Origin: Marisimplicoccus sp965655775
GTDB taxonomy: Bacteria; Bacteroidota; Bacteroidia; Flavobacteriales; Flavobacteriaceae
Length of the DNA stretch: 64,000 bases
Direction of reading: 5' to 3'
NCBI GenBank assembly: GCA_965655775.1
Contig: CBFHHV010000002.1
Location: 1-64,000, forward strand
Under the pieces are notes generated by a model that made no database searches, was not told the DNA's origin, and was given only the letters and a program-made list of their open reading frames with translations. Positions 8,440 through 17,055 of the stretch are shown one piece after another; the first letter of the stretch is position 1, and each line of letters opens with the position of its first letter. The translations under genes were made by a program, and so were the position numbers.

Positions 8440-8763
8440 ATGAAAAATTTAATACTTTCAACAGCATTTCTCTTAAGCTCTTTTACATTATTTGCAGATG
8501 AAACAAATCCTAAGATTTATGGATATTGGTTAAATTTAGATAGTGAGATTTTACTAATTCAGACAAACAATACCTTTACTAGAAGATCTGAATCCAACAT
8601 TTTAGCAAAAGGTGAAATTATAATTAGCGAGGATAAAATAACTGTGCTAAGAACTGATACTGGTGAAGAATATACTTTGGAATACTTTCTAGGAAATGAA
8701 ACATTAGTTGTTAGAAAACCTAACTCAGAGCAGGCTTGGTTATTTACTAAAGTTGGCAACTAA
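8440..8763 (+). CDS. Small exported beta-strand protein of unknown function
   Basis: A 107-residue protein with a clear signal peptide (MKNLILSTAFLLSSFTLFA) and a mature part of alternating beta strands beginning 'IYGYWLN' and ending 'EQAWLFTKV'. The G-x-W start and strand pattern are like lipocalin-type domains that report 'G.W......I.f..nn.f', but no specific family is recognised. Its 3' end overlaps the convergent ParB-like gene by 4 bases. It has its own candidate promoter. Confidence 0.7.
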   Translation: MKNLILSTAFLLSSFTLFADETNPKIYGYWLNLDSEILLIQTNNTFTRRSESNILAKGEIIISEDKITVLRTDTGEEYTLEYFLGNETLVVRKPNSEQAWLFTKVGN

Positions 8764-9200
8764 TTTATTTTTAAATTATACCAAGAAGAAATTAAGGTAA
8801 TAGGAAACCAAGACTTATTTTTGTTACAATATATTAAGTGCCTTGTTGACTTAGGCTCAAGTAAAATATTTTTCTTTGAATTTGAGATTATTTCATTTTT
8901 TGAAAATGTATCATTCTCATCGGTAATAATTTTATCAGAAAAATAATTTATCAATGTCACAGGCACTTTATCATAACCTAATTCTTTTAATGCTATATAT
9001 CTGTGATGTCCATCAATAATTAAACTAGACTCACTACAAATTAAAATTGTGGATATTATTAGATGCTGATCTTTGTATTTTAAATTACTTTTTAAAATCT
9101 CTTTTTTATCAATCATCACTTTTTCATGAGGCACTAAAGAATCAACAGTTACCTCTTCAATTCCTATAATTATGTCCTTGTCTATTTCTATTGAGTACAT
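8760..9200 (-). CDS. ParB-fold protein resembling free serine kinases (SerK/SbnI type)
   Basis: A 146-residue ParB/Srx-fold protein without a DNA-binding helix-turn-helix. It carries VPHEKV (24-29), DGHHRYIALKELG (63-75) and a late PKSTRH (116-121). Plasmid-partition ParB proteins have a 'GERR' box instead; the combination of an early HE, a DGHHR and a terminal PKxTRH is, from my knowledge of the families, what archaeal ADP-dependent SerK and staphylococcal SbnI show. Those enzymes phosphorylate free L-serine. At 146 residues it is shorter than those enzymes, so the activity is an inference. It is divergent from the methyltransferase, and its 3' end overlaps the small exported protein by 4 bases. 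Confidence 0.55.
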   Translation of the reverse strand: MYSIEIDKDIIIGIEEVTVDSLVPHEKVMIDKKEILKSNLKYKDQHLIISTILICSESSLIIDGHHRYIALKELGYDKVPVTLINYFSDKIITDENDTFSKNEIISNSKKNILLEPKSTRHLIYCNKNKSWFPITLISSWYNLKIN

Positions 9201-9268
9201 ATTTTATTCTCGAATTAAAGCTTATGCAAAATACACATTATTTAGAACTACTTTTTGTACATTTAAAT

Positions 9269-9877
9269 ATGTCCTATAAATCTCATTGGGAAAGAATATA
9301 CAAGGAAAAGAGCCCTCAAGAAGTGTCATGGACCGAGGAGATTCCTGATACATCTATTGACTTTTTTAAAGATTTTAAAATTCAAAAAGATGATCCAATA
9401 ATTGATATAGGTGGTGGTGAAAGTAAATTTGTTGATTATCTTTTAAACAGTGGGTATAAAAATATATCTGTCCTTGATATATCAGAGAATGCAATCAATA
9501 AAGCAAAAGAAAGACTAGGAGTTAAGTCTAAATATATAAAATGGATAGTTTGTGATTTAAATGATTTTGAGCCTAAAGAGAACTATGCGATTTGGCATGA
9601 TAGAGCTGTCTTTCATTTTTTAACCTCTAAAGTTGAAATAGATAGATACGTCAGAAAAGTAAAATTAAATTCTCAAAATTTTATAGTTGGGACTTTTTCA
9701 ACTTTAGGTCCAAAAAAATGTAGTGGACTAGATATAACCCCATATGATGAATCGTCATTAAAAAAATTGTTTGAAGATCAAGACATCGCTATGAAAAGAA
9801 CTGAGAACATAAATCATATTACCCCTTTTGAAACGACTCAAAATTTTATATTTTGCAGTTTCTCATCAATAAAATAA
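9269..9877 (+). CDS. Class I SAM-dependent methyltransferase
   Basis: A 202-residue cytoplasmic methyltransferase. It starts at the ATG at 9269 (MSYKSHWERIYKEKSPQEVSW), a typical opening for a family of small Rossmann methyltransferases; a longer frame upstream would add 26 unlikely residues. Motif I is DPIIDIGGGESKFVDYLL, motif II is 'ISVLDISENAINKAKERL', and 'IWHDRAVFHFLT' corresponds to the motif IV region. The substrate is unknown; close relatives have been annotated as thiol or small-molecule methyltransferases. The aldo/keto reductase gene follows 12 bases later, so cotranscription is likely. Confidence 0.8.
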   Translation: MSYKSHWERIYKEKSPQEVSWTEEIPDTSIDFFKDFKIQKDDPIIDIGGGESKFVDYLLNSGYKNISVLDISENAINKAKERLGVKSKYIKWIVCDLNDFEPKENYAIWHDRAVFHFLTSKVEIDRYVRKVKLNSQNFIVGTFSTLGPKKCSGLDITPYDESSLKKLFEDQDIAMKRTENINHITPFETTQNFIFCSFSSIK

Positions 9878-9889
9878 ATTATTATTAAT

Positions 9890-10921
9890 ATGGAATATAA
9901 TAAACTGCCTGGTACAGATATTGAAGTAAGTAAAATATGTCTTGGAACTATGACTTGGGGAAGACAAAATTCAGAAGCTGAGGCTTTTGAACAAATGGAT
10001 TATAGTTTAGATAAAGGAGTTAATTTTTTTGATACTGCAGAACTATATCCAGTACCTGCAACACCTGAGAGATATGCTGATACAGAAAAAATAATTGGGA
10101 ACTGGCTTGAGACAAGAAAATCGAGAAATAAAATTATTCTTGCCTCAAAAATTGCAGGCCAAGGTGATTATACTGCCCATATCAGAAAGACCGGATTCAA
10201 AGGAACATCCATTGAAGAAGCCGTTAATAGAAGCCTTAAAAGATTAAAGACAGATTACCTGGATTTATATCAACTTCATTGGCCAGAGAGAGCTACAAAC
10301 TATTTTGGTAAGAGAGGATTTGATTATATTGATGATGGTTGGGATGATAACTTCAGAGAAATTCTAGAGACTCTTAAAAAAATTGTTGATTCAGGAAAAG
10401 TTAGATATGTTGGGCTATCTAATGAAAATCCATGGGGAATTATGAAATATCTTGAGTATTCTAAGGAAGGATTACCTAAAATGATTACAATTCAAAATCC
10501 TTATTCTTTGTTAAATAGATTATTTGAAGTTGGAAGTGCAGAAATATGTAAGAGAGAAAATGTAGGCTTGTTAGCATATTCACCTCTGGGATTTGGTGTT
10601 CTTTCGGGTAAATATAGAAATGGTAATATGCCTGAAAATAGTAGATTAAAATTATTTTCAAATCTTGCTAGGTTTAGTAATGATAATTGCTTTAAAGCTA
10701 CAGATCTTTATTATGATATAGCTGTAAAGTATGATTTAAGTCTTACCGAAATGTCATTAGCATTTGTAAATGACAGACCCTTTGTAACTAGCAACATAAT
10801 TGGCGCTACTACTATGAATCAGCTTAAAGAGAATATTAATAGTATTAATATTAAGTTATCCAAAGAAATTGTTGCTGAAATAAATTCAGTGAATGAAAAG
10901 ATTCCAAATCCAGCTCCCTAG
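9890..10921 (+). CDS. tas: Tas-family NADP-linked aldo/keto reductase
   Basis: A 343-residue TIM-barrel aldo/keto reductase. The beginning (MEYNKLPGTDIEVSKICLGT, then TMTWGRQNSEAEAFEQMDYS) and the peptide DTAELYPVPATPE closely follow E. coli Tas, a protein of the AKR superfamily. Catalytic-type residues are the Asp and Tyr in 'FDTAELYP', a Lys in 'ILASKIAG' and a His in 'YQLHWPER'. Length is as expected for Tas (about 346). The methyltransferase lies just upstream and the fusion gene 26 bases downstream on the same strand. Confidence 0.9.
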   Translation: MEYNKLPGTDIEVSKICLGTMTWGRQNSEAEAFEQMDYSLDKGVNFFDTAELYPVPATPERYADTEKIIGNWLETRKSRNKIILASKIAGQGDYTAHIRKTGFKGTSIEEAVNRSLKRLKTDYLDLYQLHWPERATNYFGKRGFDYIDDGWDDNFREILETLKKIVDSGKVRYVGLSNENPWGIMKYLEYSKEGLPKMITIQNPYSLLNRLFEVGSAEICKRENVGLLAYSPLGFGVLSGKYRNGNMPENSRLKLFSNLARFSNDNCFKATDLYYDIAVKYDLSLTEMSLAFVNDRPFVTSNIIGATTMNQLKENINSINIKLSKEIVAEINSVNEKIPNPAP

Positions 10922-10947
10922 ATTAATCTAATTAAAGACATTATTGT

Positions 10948-13900
10948 ATGAGCCTAGAGAAATCCGGAATATCAATTAAAGAATTAAAAAAAATTCTCAA
11001 GCATAATTATAACGTAATTGGCACGATTGATAGGCTTGATGGAGAAATTGATTATAATTTTAGAGTTCATTCATCAGATGATAATAAATACTTACTTAAG
11101 ATATCAAGATCAGATTTTAATTCAGATTATATTGATTATCAGATTAAGCTTTTAGATCACCTAAATAAAGACTGTGATATTGATTTTGCATCAAATATTA
11201 ATACAATTGAAGGAAAACCATTTTGTATAGAAAAGGATAGTTTTGGTAAAGATAGGTGCATCAGGTTATTATCCTGGATTGAGGGAAGACTTTGGAGCTA
11301 TGTTAATCCTATTGAAAAAACATTAAGGAAAGACCTTGGGTCAAAAACTGCGATTATTTCTGATTCATTAGAAAAATTTAAACATCCTTTCTCTAATCGA
11401 AAAATAGACTGGGACATTTCAAGCTCTTTGTGGGTTGAAGAGCATTTGGAAAAGTTTAAGGTTAATCAAAGAGAAATTCTTGAAAATTTTATCAAAGAGT
11501 TTAAAAATAACCTATCTGTATATAAGGAACTAAAAAAGTCAGTTATTCATAATGATATTAACGATAATAATATTGTTGTATCAAATGACAGAATTAACCC
11601 TAAAATAGTATCTGTAATTGATTTTGGAGACTCAATATATTCTCAAAAAATAAATGATTTAGCAATTACATGTTCATATGGAATTATAAATTTAAATGAC
11701 CCGCTTGCAGGGTGTTGTGAAATAGTTTCTGGCTATAATCAATTATCTCTTATAAATGATGATGAATTAAGAATGCTTTATAATTTAATTGGCATGAGGC
11801 TTGTAATCTCTGTTACTAAATCATTAATTAATAGAGTTGAGGAACCCGATAATCAATATCTTCTAATTAGTGAAAAACCTGCATGGGATCTTCTAAATAT
11901 TTGGTCACAAATAAACTCAGAATATGCATATTATTCATTTAGAAAAGCGTGTAATCTAGATGCTCATCCTAACAAACAAAAATTTTCTAAATGGATTAGA
12001 AATAAAAAAATATCAGTAAAAGATCTATTTCCAAAATTAAAAGAATCTGAATTTTATAAAATTGATCTTAGTGTTGGAAGTGAGTGGATTGGGGGAAGAA
12101 ATGAGATAGAAGACTTAAACTTATTTCAATTTAAAATAGATAAACTTCAAAAAAAATATCCTAAAAAAATAATTGCAGGAGGGTATCTAGAACCTAGAGC
12201 AATATACACATCTGACACATATGAAAAGACAGGAAACTATGGAGCTGAAAATAGGACTATTCATTTGGGATTAGACTTTTGGCTCCCTCCAGAAACTAAA
12301 GTGAGCGCTATGTTTGATGGAGAAGTTGTAACTGCTGTTAATGATGAAGGGGACAAAGAATACGGTGGGCTTGTTATTCTAAAGCATAATATTGAGGATT
12401 TAGAATTTTATACTTTATATGGACATAATACAGTAGAAAGTGTTCTAAAAAATAAGATAGGTAGCAAAGTAGATAAGGGGGATGTAATTGCAGAGATAGC
12501 AAATTATCCAGAAAATGGAAATTGGGCACCTCATCTACATTTTCAAATAATGTTATCAATGCTTGATTACAGGATAGACTATCCAGGTGTATGCTATTTT
12601 AACCAAATTGATGTTTGGAAAGATTTATGTCCTGATCCTAATTTGATTTTTAAATCAAAAGATTTAGATCTTGATCTATCTGATTCAGAAGATGAATTAA
12701 TCAAATATAGAAATAGCCATTTAGGTAAAAGCCTTAAGCTCCACTATGAGGAGCCACTTCATATTGTAAGAGGAGAAGGTGTTTACTTAATGGATAACTA
12801 CGGTAGAAAATATTTAGATACTGTTAATAATGTTGCACATGTTGGACACGAAAATGAATCTGTAGTTGCAAAAGGCAAAAGTCAAATGTCAATCTTAAAC
12901 ACCAATTCAAGATATCTTCATAAGAATATCAATGAACTATCTAAAGAACTGTTGAAGACTCTTCCTAAAAAACTATCTGTTGTTCACTTTGTAAACTCGG
13001 GAAGTGAAGCTAATGAATTAGCAATTCGAATGATGAAATCTCATACTGGACAAGGTGATATAATAGTTTCGGAACACGGATATCATGGTAATACTAATAT
13101 TTGTGTTGATATTTCATCCTATAAATTTGATGGTAAGGGTGGAAATGGACCCCCAGAGAATACTCATGTTATTCCTATACCAAATAATTTTCGTGGTAAA
13201 TATAGAGGTTCTGGATCAGCAAAGAAATACTTAAATGAAGTTGAGACATGTATAAAAAATATTCATTCTAAAAAAAGAGGCTTAGGTGGTTTTATAATTG
13301 AGCCAATCTTAAGTTGCGGAGGTCAAGTTGAATTACCAGGTGGCTTTCTTGAAGACGCATATAATCTTGTAAGAAAAAATGGAGGGATTTGTATCTCAGA
13401 CGAGGTTCAAGTTGGTTGTGGAAGAATTGGAAAATCTTTCTGGGGGTTTGAAATTCATAATGTAATTCCCGATATAATTACCATAGGTAAGCCTCTTGGT
13501 AATGGACATCCAATTGGTGCTGTAGTATGTACAAAAGATATAGCTGAAAGTTTCGCAAATGGCATGGAATTCTTTAATACGTTTGGAGGTAATCCCGTTT
13601 CTTGTTCAATTGGAACTGAAGTCTTGAGATTTATTAAAAAAGAAAAGCTTCAAGAGAACTCCAGGATTATTGGAGATTATTTCAAAGGAGAGCTTATAAA
13701 ACTATCTAAACATTATAATATTATAGGTGATGTAAGGGGAAAAGGTTTGTTTCTAGGTATTGAGTTTGTTGACCGTAATATGAACCCTTTAATGGAAGAA
13801 ACAGTATACATTGTTAACCGTCTAAAAAAATATGGGATTCTATCAAGCGTTGATGGTCCAGATAATAATGTAATTAAAATTAAGCCACCTTTAACATTTA

Positions 13901-13983
13901 ATAAACATAACTGTGATATGTTTATTCATTATCTTCGAAAAATCTTAAACGAAGATTTTTTAAATAGTAAGTATTATGAATAA
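10948..13983 (+). CDS. Kinase-M23-class III aminotransferase fusion (amino-alcohol kinase/phospholyase type)
   Basis: A 1011-residue, three-domain protein with no signal peptide. Residues 1-330 form an APH-type kinase with catalytic loop HNDINDNN (His201, Asp203) and metal-binding VIDFGDS (Asp225). Residues about 395-560 form an M23/LytM-type domain with zinc-ligand motifs HLGLD (His439, Asp443) and HLH (529-531). Residues about 590-1011 are a class III PLP enzyme with ISDEVQVGCGR and PLP-lysine Lys848 in TIGKPLGNG. In animals, separate homologues (hydroxylysine kinase and the AGXT2L phospholyases) phosphorylate an amino alcohol and then eliminate phosphate and ammonia. This fusion could do both steps, for example on ethanolamine or 5-hydroxylysine. 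The role of the M23 module is unclear. The SOUL gene overlaps its 3' end by 8 bases. Confidence 0.85.
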   Translation: MSLEKSGISIKELKKILKHNYNVIGTIDRLDGEIDYNFRVHSSDDNKYLLKISRSDFNSDYIDYQIKLLDHLNKDCDIDFASNINTIEGKPFCIEKDSFGKDRCIRLLSWIEGRLWSYVNPIEKTLRKDLGSKTAIISDSLEKFKHPFSNRKIDWDISSSLWVEEHLEKFKVNQREILENFIKEFKNNLSVYKELKKSVIHNDINDNNIVVSNDRINPKIVSVIDFGDSIYSQKINDLAITCSYGIINLNDPLAGCCEIVSGYNQLSLINDDELRMLYNLIGMRLVISVTKSLINRVEEPDNQYLLISEKPAWDLLNIWSQINSEYAYYSFRKACNLDAHPNKQKFSKWIRNKKISVKDLFPKLKESEFYKIDLSVGSEWIGGRNEIEDLNLFQFKIDKLQKKYPKKIIAGGYLEPRAIYTSDTYEKTGNYGAENRTIHLGLDFWLPPETKVSAMFDGEVVTAVNDEGDKEYGGLVILKHNIEDLEFYTLYGHNTVESVLKNKIGSKVDKGDVIAEIANYPENGNWAPHLHFQIMLSMLDYRIDYPGVCYFNQIDVWKDLCPDPNLIFKSKDLDLDLSDSEDELIKYRNSHLGKSLKLHYEEPLHIVRGEGVYLMDNYGRKYLDTVNNVAHVGHENESVVAKGKSQMSILNTNSRYLHKNINELSKELLKTLPKKLSVVHFVNSGSEANELAIRMMKSHTGQGDIIVSEHGYHGNTNICVDISSYKFDGKGGNGPPENTHVIPIPNNFRGKYRGSGSAKKYLNEVETCIKNIHSKKRGLGGFIIEPILSCGGQVELPGGFLEDAYNLVRKNGGICISDEVQVGCGRIGKSFWGFEIHNVIPDIITIGKPLGNGHPIGAVVCTKDIAESFANGMEFFNTFGGNPVSCSIGTEVLRFIKKEKLQENSRIIGDYFKGELIKLSKHYNIIGDVRGKGLFLGIEFVDRNMNPLMEETVYIVNRLKKYGILSSVDGPDNNVIKIKPPLTFNKHNCDMFIHYLRKILNEDFLNSKYYE

Positions 13984-14533
13984 GTATTTAATTTTAACTG
14001 GATTTTTATTTTTAAACGCTACAATGGTTATGTCACAAAAATATGAGACTCAAGAATATGAAGTAGTTGATCAAATTGATAAAATTGAGATTAGATATTA
14101 TCCAAGTGCTCCTATGATCAGAGTTTCGTCAAACCAAAGCAGAAATAATAATTTTGGTAAATTATTCAGGTATATAGCTGGCAATAATACAGACGAGGAA
14201 AAAATTGCAATGACAACTCCTGTTTATATGTCTGATGAAAATAAGACAATGGAATTTGTTCTTCCAAAGAAATTTCTCTCAGGAGATATTCCAGCACCAA
14301 ATGATAATGATGTAGTGGCATATATATCTGAACCTAAATATTATGCGGCAATAAAGTATTCAGGCTATTCCAATAATAAAAAGGAAGAAAATCACAGAGA
14401 AGAGTTAGTCAAGACTATACAAACCAGTAACCTAAAAATTCTAAGTGAACATTTTGTCCTTTCATACGACGCTCCAACAAAATTCTACAATAGACGAAAC
14501 GAAGTATTAATTCAAGTTGATTATTCAAATTGA
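13976..14533 (+). CDS. Exported SOUL heme-binding family protein
   Basis: A 185-residue protein of the SOUL/HBP family. After a signal peptide (about residues 1-20, ending VMSQ) it shows the family pattern: 'YEVVDQIDKIEIRYYPSA', 'NNFGKLFRYIAGNN', then 'EEKIAMTTPVYM' and 'EFVLPKKF'. SOUL proteins bind heme or related tetrapyrroles; the bacterial role is poorly defined. The ATG lies 8 bases inside the upstream fusion gene, which suggests translational coupling. Confidence 0.85.
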   Translation: MNKYLILTGFLFLNATMVMSQKYETQEYEVVDQIDKIEIRYYPSAPMIRVSSNQSRNNNFGKLFRYIAGNNTDEEKIAMTTPVYMSDENKTMEFVLPKKFLSGDIPAPNDNDVVAYISEPKYYAAIKYSGYSNNKKEENHREELVKTIQTSNLKILSEHFVLSYDAPTKFYNRRNEVLIQVDYSN

Positions 14534-14610
14534 TAATTTGAAAAAAAATAACTAGAATTTTTAATCATTTTTAAAAAAAATCTCAATTAAAATATCATTT
14601 TCATAAAAGT

Positions 14611-14627
14611 GAAATATTAGATATTTC
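14611..14627. promoter_or_regulatory. 17-bp palindrome upstream of the nitrogen operon
   Basis: GAAATAT-TAG-ATATTTC is a perfect inverted repeat with 7-base arms. It lies about 30 bases upstream of the -7 box at 14656 and the first gene of the outer-membrane protein/P-II/AmtB operon, a position suited to an activator or repressor binding site. Being AT-rich, it could also be chance. Confidence 0.3.
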
Positions 14628-14655
14628 TATTACTAAATAGCGATATCTGATAGTT

Positions 14656-14663
14656 TAGATTTG
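14656..14663 (+). promoter_or_regulatory. Candidate -7 box for the ammonium uptake operon
   Basis: TAGATTTG matches TAnnTTTG and lies 25 bases before the ATG of the first gene of the nitrogen operon. No good TTG -33 element is seen, which would fit a promoter that needs an activator. Confidence 0.4.
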
Positions 14664-14688
14664 GAGCTTAATTTTAAATAACTGAAAA

Positions 14689-15357
14689 ATGAAAAATTTA
14701 TTTACAAATTTCTCTTCAGCTCTTAAGTTTACTTTATTAACTATTGTGGCATTAATGTCAACGAATATTTCATATTCACAAGATTTTGGTGCAGACTTAG
14801 TAAGTTCTTATGTATGGAGAGGAACACAATTTGGATCCGGAGCACACATACAGCCGTATATGGACCTTGGATCTGGTAACTTAACTGGTGGTGTTTGGGG
14901 AAGTTTTCCAACGTCTGCCAATGGAGGTGGAAATGAACTTGACTTATGGGTAAGTTACGACTTTGGTCCACTCGCTTTAACAATTACAAACTACACATTC
15001 CCAGGTGAAGGTGGAGCATATGCTGATGGTGAAGGACTCTTTAATGGAGATTATACTGAATTAGCTGCATCAACTTCTCTTGGCGGAATAGATTTATCTG
15101 CTGGGTATTTTACTGAAGTAGAAGCATTATATGTTGAGCTAGGAACTTCAATTGGAGCAGTCGACATAGCACTCGGATATGGAGATGATGCTGGTGATGC
15201 ATTCTATGCTAACGGAGGATCAGGACTAGTTAATATGTCTTTTAGTGGATCTAAAGATATTTCTATAACTGAATCTTATTCTTTACCAGTTTTTGGATCA
15301 TTTATTATAAATCCTGAAGCTGAAACAGCATTTTTAGTTTTTGGAATAAGTTTTTAA
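14689..15357 (+). CDS. Gcw_chp/TorF-type putative outer-membrane protein
   Basis: A 222-residue exported beta-barrel-like protein (signal peptide about 1-30, ending ISYSQ). The mature part opens with 'DFGADLVSSYVWRGTQFG' and alternates short amphipathic strands to a C-terminal Phe (FLVFGISF), the usual outer-membrane insertion signal. It resembles the bacterial Gcw_chp/TorF family, which often sits next to P-II and AmtB genes. It is the first gene of that operon here, 12 bases before the P-II gene, so it may be an outer-membrane channel used under nitrogen limitation. Confidence 0.75.
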   Translation: MKNLFTNFSSALKFTLLTIVALMSTNISYSQDFGADLVSSYVWRGTQFGSGAHIQPYMDLGSGNLTGGVWGSFPTSANGGGNELDLWVSYDFGPLALTITNYTFPGEGGAYADGEGLFNGDYTELAASTSLGGIDLSAGYFTEVEALYVELGTSIGAVDIALGYGDDAGDAFYANGGSGLVNMSFSGSKDISITESYSLPVFGSFIINPEAETAFLVFGISF

Positions 15358-15369
15358 ATTGAAAACATT

Positions 15370-15708
15370 ATGAAAAAAATAGAAGCAATTATTAGAAAGT
15401 CAAAATTTGACGAAGTGGTAAAAGCCCTGCATGATGCAGAGGTTTACTTTTTCAGCTACTGGGATGTTACTGGGGTTGGAAATGAGAAAATTGGAAATGT
15501 ATATAGAGGAATAACTTACAGCACAAAAGACATTCAAAGAAGATGTTTGTCAATCGTTGTATCAGATTCTTTTGTTGACACTACTGTAGATGCAATTATT
15601 AAATCTGGAGCTACAGGTGAAGTGGGTGATGGTAAAGTTTTTGTTTTACCATGTGAAGAAGCCTACAGAATTAGAACTGGAGAAAAAGGAAACAAATCAT
15701 TTAACTAG
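15370..15708 (+). CDS. glnK: P-II nitrogen regulatory protein
   Basis: A 112-residue P-II signalling protein that binds ATP/ADP and 2-oxoglutarate and plugs AmtB when nitrogen is plentiful. It starts with MKKIEAIIRKSKFDEVVKAL, has a T-loop containing NVYRG (Tyr45), and the B-loop GATGEVGDGKVFVLP. The T-loop is a few residues shorter than in E. coli GlnB/GlnK, so contact with AmtB or a uridylyltransferase may differ, although the tyrosine is kept. It lies 5 bases upstream of amtB; this linkage is why I call it GlnK rather than GlnB. Confidence 0.93.
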   Translation: MKKIEAIIRKSKFDEVVKALHDAEVYFFSYWDVTGVGNEKIGNVYRGITYSTKDIQRRCLSIVVSDSFVDTTVDAIIKSGATGEVGDGKVFVLPCEEAYRIRTGEKGNKSFN

Positions 15709-15713
15709 AAATT

Positions 15714-16946
15714 ATGGAATTATTAACAACTAATAACGTTTGGATGATGCTGTGTGCAGCATTAGTATTTTTTATGCATCTTGGATTTTCTTTCTTGGAG
15801 ATTGGTCTTACAAGACAGAAGAATACAATCAATATTTTATTTAAAAACTTTTTCATTATAACAATGGGAATAATTGTCTACTGTTTAGTAGGGTTTAATT
15901 TAATGTATCCTGGTGATTTTAATATTATAGGAGCATATGGTGGTATACTTGGATTTGCTGGGCCAGGTCTAGATGCAGTAGCTGCATCTGATTTATCCTA
16001 TAATGAAGGTTACACATATTGGACTGATTTCTTATTTCAGGCGATGTTTGCAGCAACTGCTGGTACAATAATTTCAGGTGCTGTAGCTGAGAGAATAAAA
16101 ATTAACTCATTTATGTTAATTGTATTTCTCTATGTAGCTATAGTTTATCCTATAGTTGGATCATGGCAATGGGGAAGTGGATTCCTATCTACTTTAACTG
16201 AAGAAGTTGGTTTTTATGACTTTGCAGGGTCTACTTTAGTTCACTCTGTTGGTGGCTGGGGAGCTCTTGTAATTATATATTTACTTGGCGCTAGAAAAGG
16301 TAAATTTGATAATGATGGAAATGCAGTTGCAATTCCTGGATCTAATATTCCATTATCTGCAGCTGGAGTTCTTATTCTTTGGTTAGGTTGGTTTGGATTT
16401 AATGGTGGTTCTGTATTATCGGCTGATCCTGCTAACACATCTTTAGTATTAGTAACAACATGTCTTGCTGCTGCTGCTGGTGGAATAGGTGCTGCTTTTT
16501 TCTCTAATTTGTTATATAAAAATTTAGACATAACAATGTTTATGAATGGTGTTTTGGGTGGACTAGTAGGTATAACTGCTGGTGCTGATCAAATGGGACC
16601 TACATCTGCTATTATTATAGGAGCAGTTGGAGGTATTGTCGTTGTTTTAGGTGTAGCACTTTTAGACAAGTGTAAACTTGACGACCCTGTTGGAGCTATT
16701 CCTGTTCATTTATTTGCAGGTATATGGGGGACTTTAGCAGTTGGTATTTTTGGAGCTTCTGCATCTTTCGATCAATTTATGGTTCAACTGGCCAGTGTTG
16801 GAATTGTTGGAGTATTTTGTGTAATTGGAGCTACTTTAATTACATTATTAGTTAAGTCTTTAGCAGGGCTAAGAGTATCTGAAAAAGAAGAGTCGACAGG
16901 TTTAGATATAGCTGAACATGGAACTAAAGCGTATTTTTCATCATAA
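15714..16946 (+). CDS. amtB: Ammonium transporter
   Basis: A 410-residue Amt/Mep/Rh channel with about 11 membrane helices. Family signatures include 'VFFMHLGFSFLEIG', 'DFLFQAMFAATAGTIISGAVAER', split here as FQAMFAATAGT and ISGAVAER, and the twin pore histidines in STLVHSVGGW and PVHLFAGIWG. It imports ammonium into the cytoplasm and is gated by the P-II protein encoded just upstream. The N-terminus starts directly with the first helix, without a separate cleaved signal. A strong terminator follows. Confidence 0.96.
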   Translation: MELLTTNNVWMMLCAALVFFMHLGFSFLEIGLTRQKNTINILFKNFFIITMGIIVYCLVGFNLMYPGDFNIIGAYGGILGFAGPGLDAVAASDLSYNEGYTYWTDFLFQAMFAATAGTIISGAVAERIKINSFMLIVFLYVAIVYPIVGSWQWGSGFLSTLTEEVGFYDFAGSTLVHSVGGWGALVIIYLLGARKGKFDNDGNAVAIPGSNIPLSAAGVLILWLGWFGFNGGSVLSADPANTSLVLVTTCLAAAAGGIGAAFFSNLLYKNLDITMFMNGVLGGLVGITAGADQMGPTSAIIIGAVGGIVVVLGVALLDKCKLDDPVGAIPVHLFAGIWGTLAVGIFGASASFDQFMVQLASVGIVGVFCVIGATLITLLVKSLAGLRVSEKEESTGLDIAEHGTKAYFSS

Positions 16947-16977
16947 TGAGATAATAGCTTCTATTATTTTCAGTCTT

Positions 16978-17005
16978 AAAAGGAGATCATTTGGTCTCCT
17001 TTTTT
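16978..17005 (+). terminator. Rho-independent terminator after amtB
   Basis: AAAAGGAGA (16978-16986) pairs with TCTCCTTTT (16995-17003) around an 8-base loop, followed by a T run. It closes the outer-membrane protein/P-II/amtB operon. Confidence 0.85.
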
Positions 17006-17055
17006 GGTTATTATAAGTTTTAATTTTTTCATTTATAATATCTTAGTTTATAATT

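Noticed and set aside
8760..9200. Plasmid partition or noc-type ParB
   Set aside because: No helix-turn-helix domain, no ParA neighbour, and DGHHR instead of the ParB GERR box.
14741..14983. Open frame on the minus strand inside the outer-membrane protein gene
   Set aside because: Shadow of a well-supported plus-strand gene; histidine-rich sequence without domain features.
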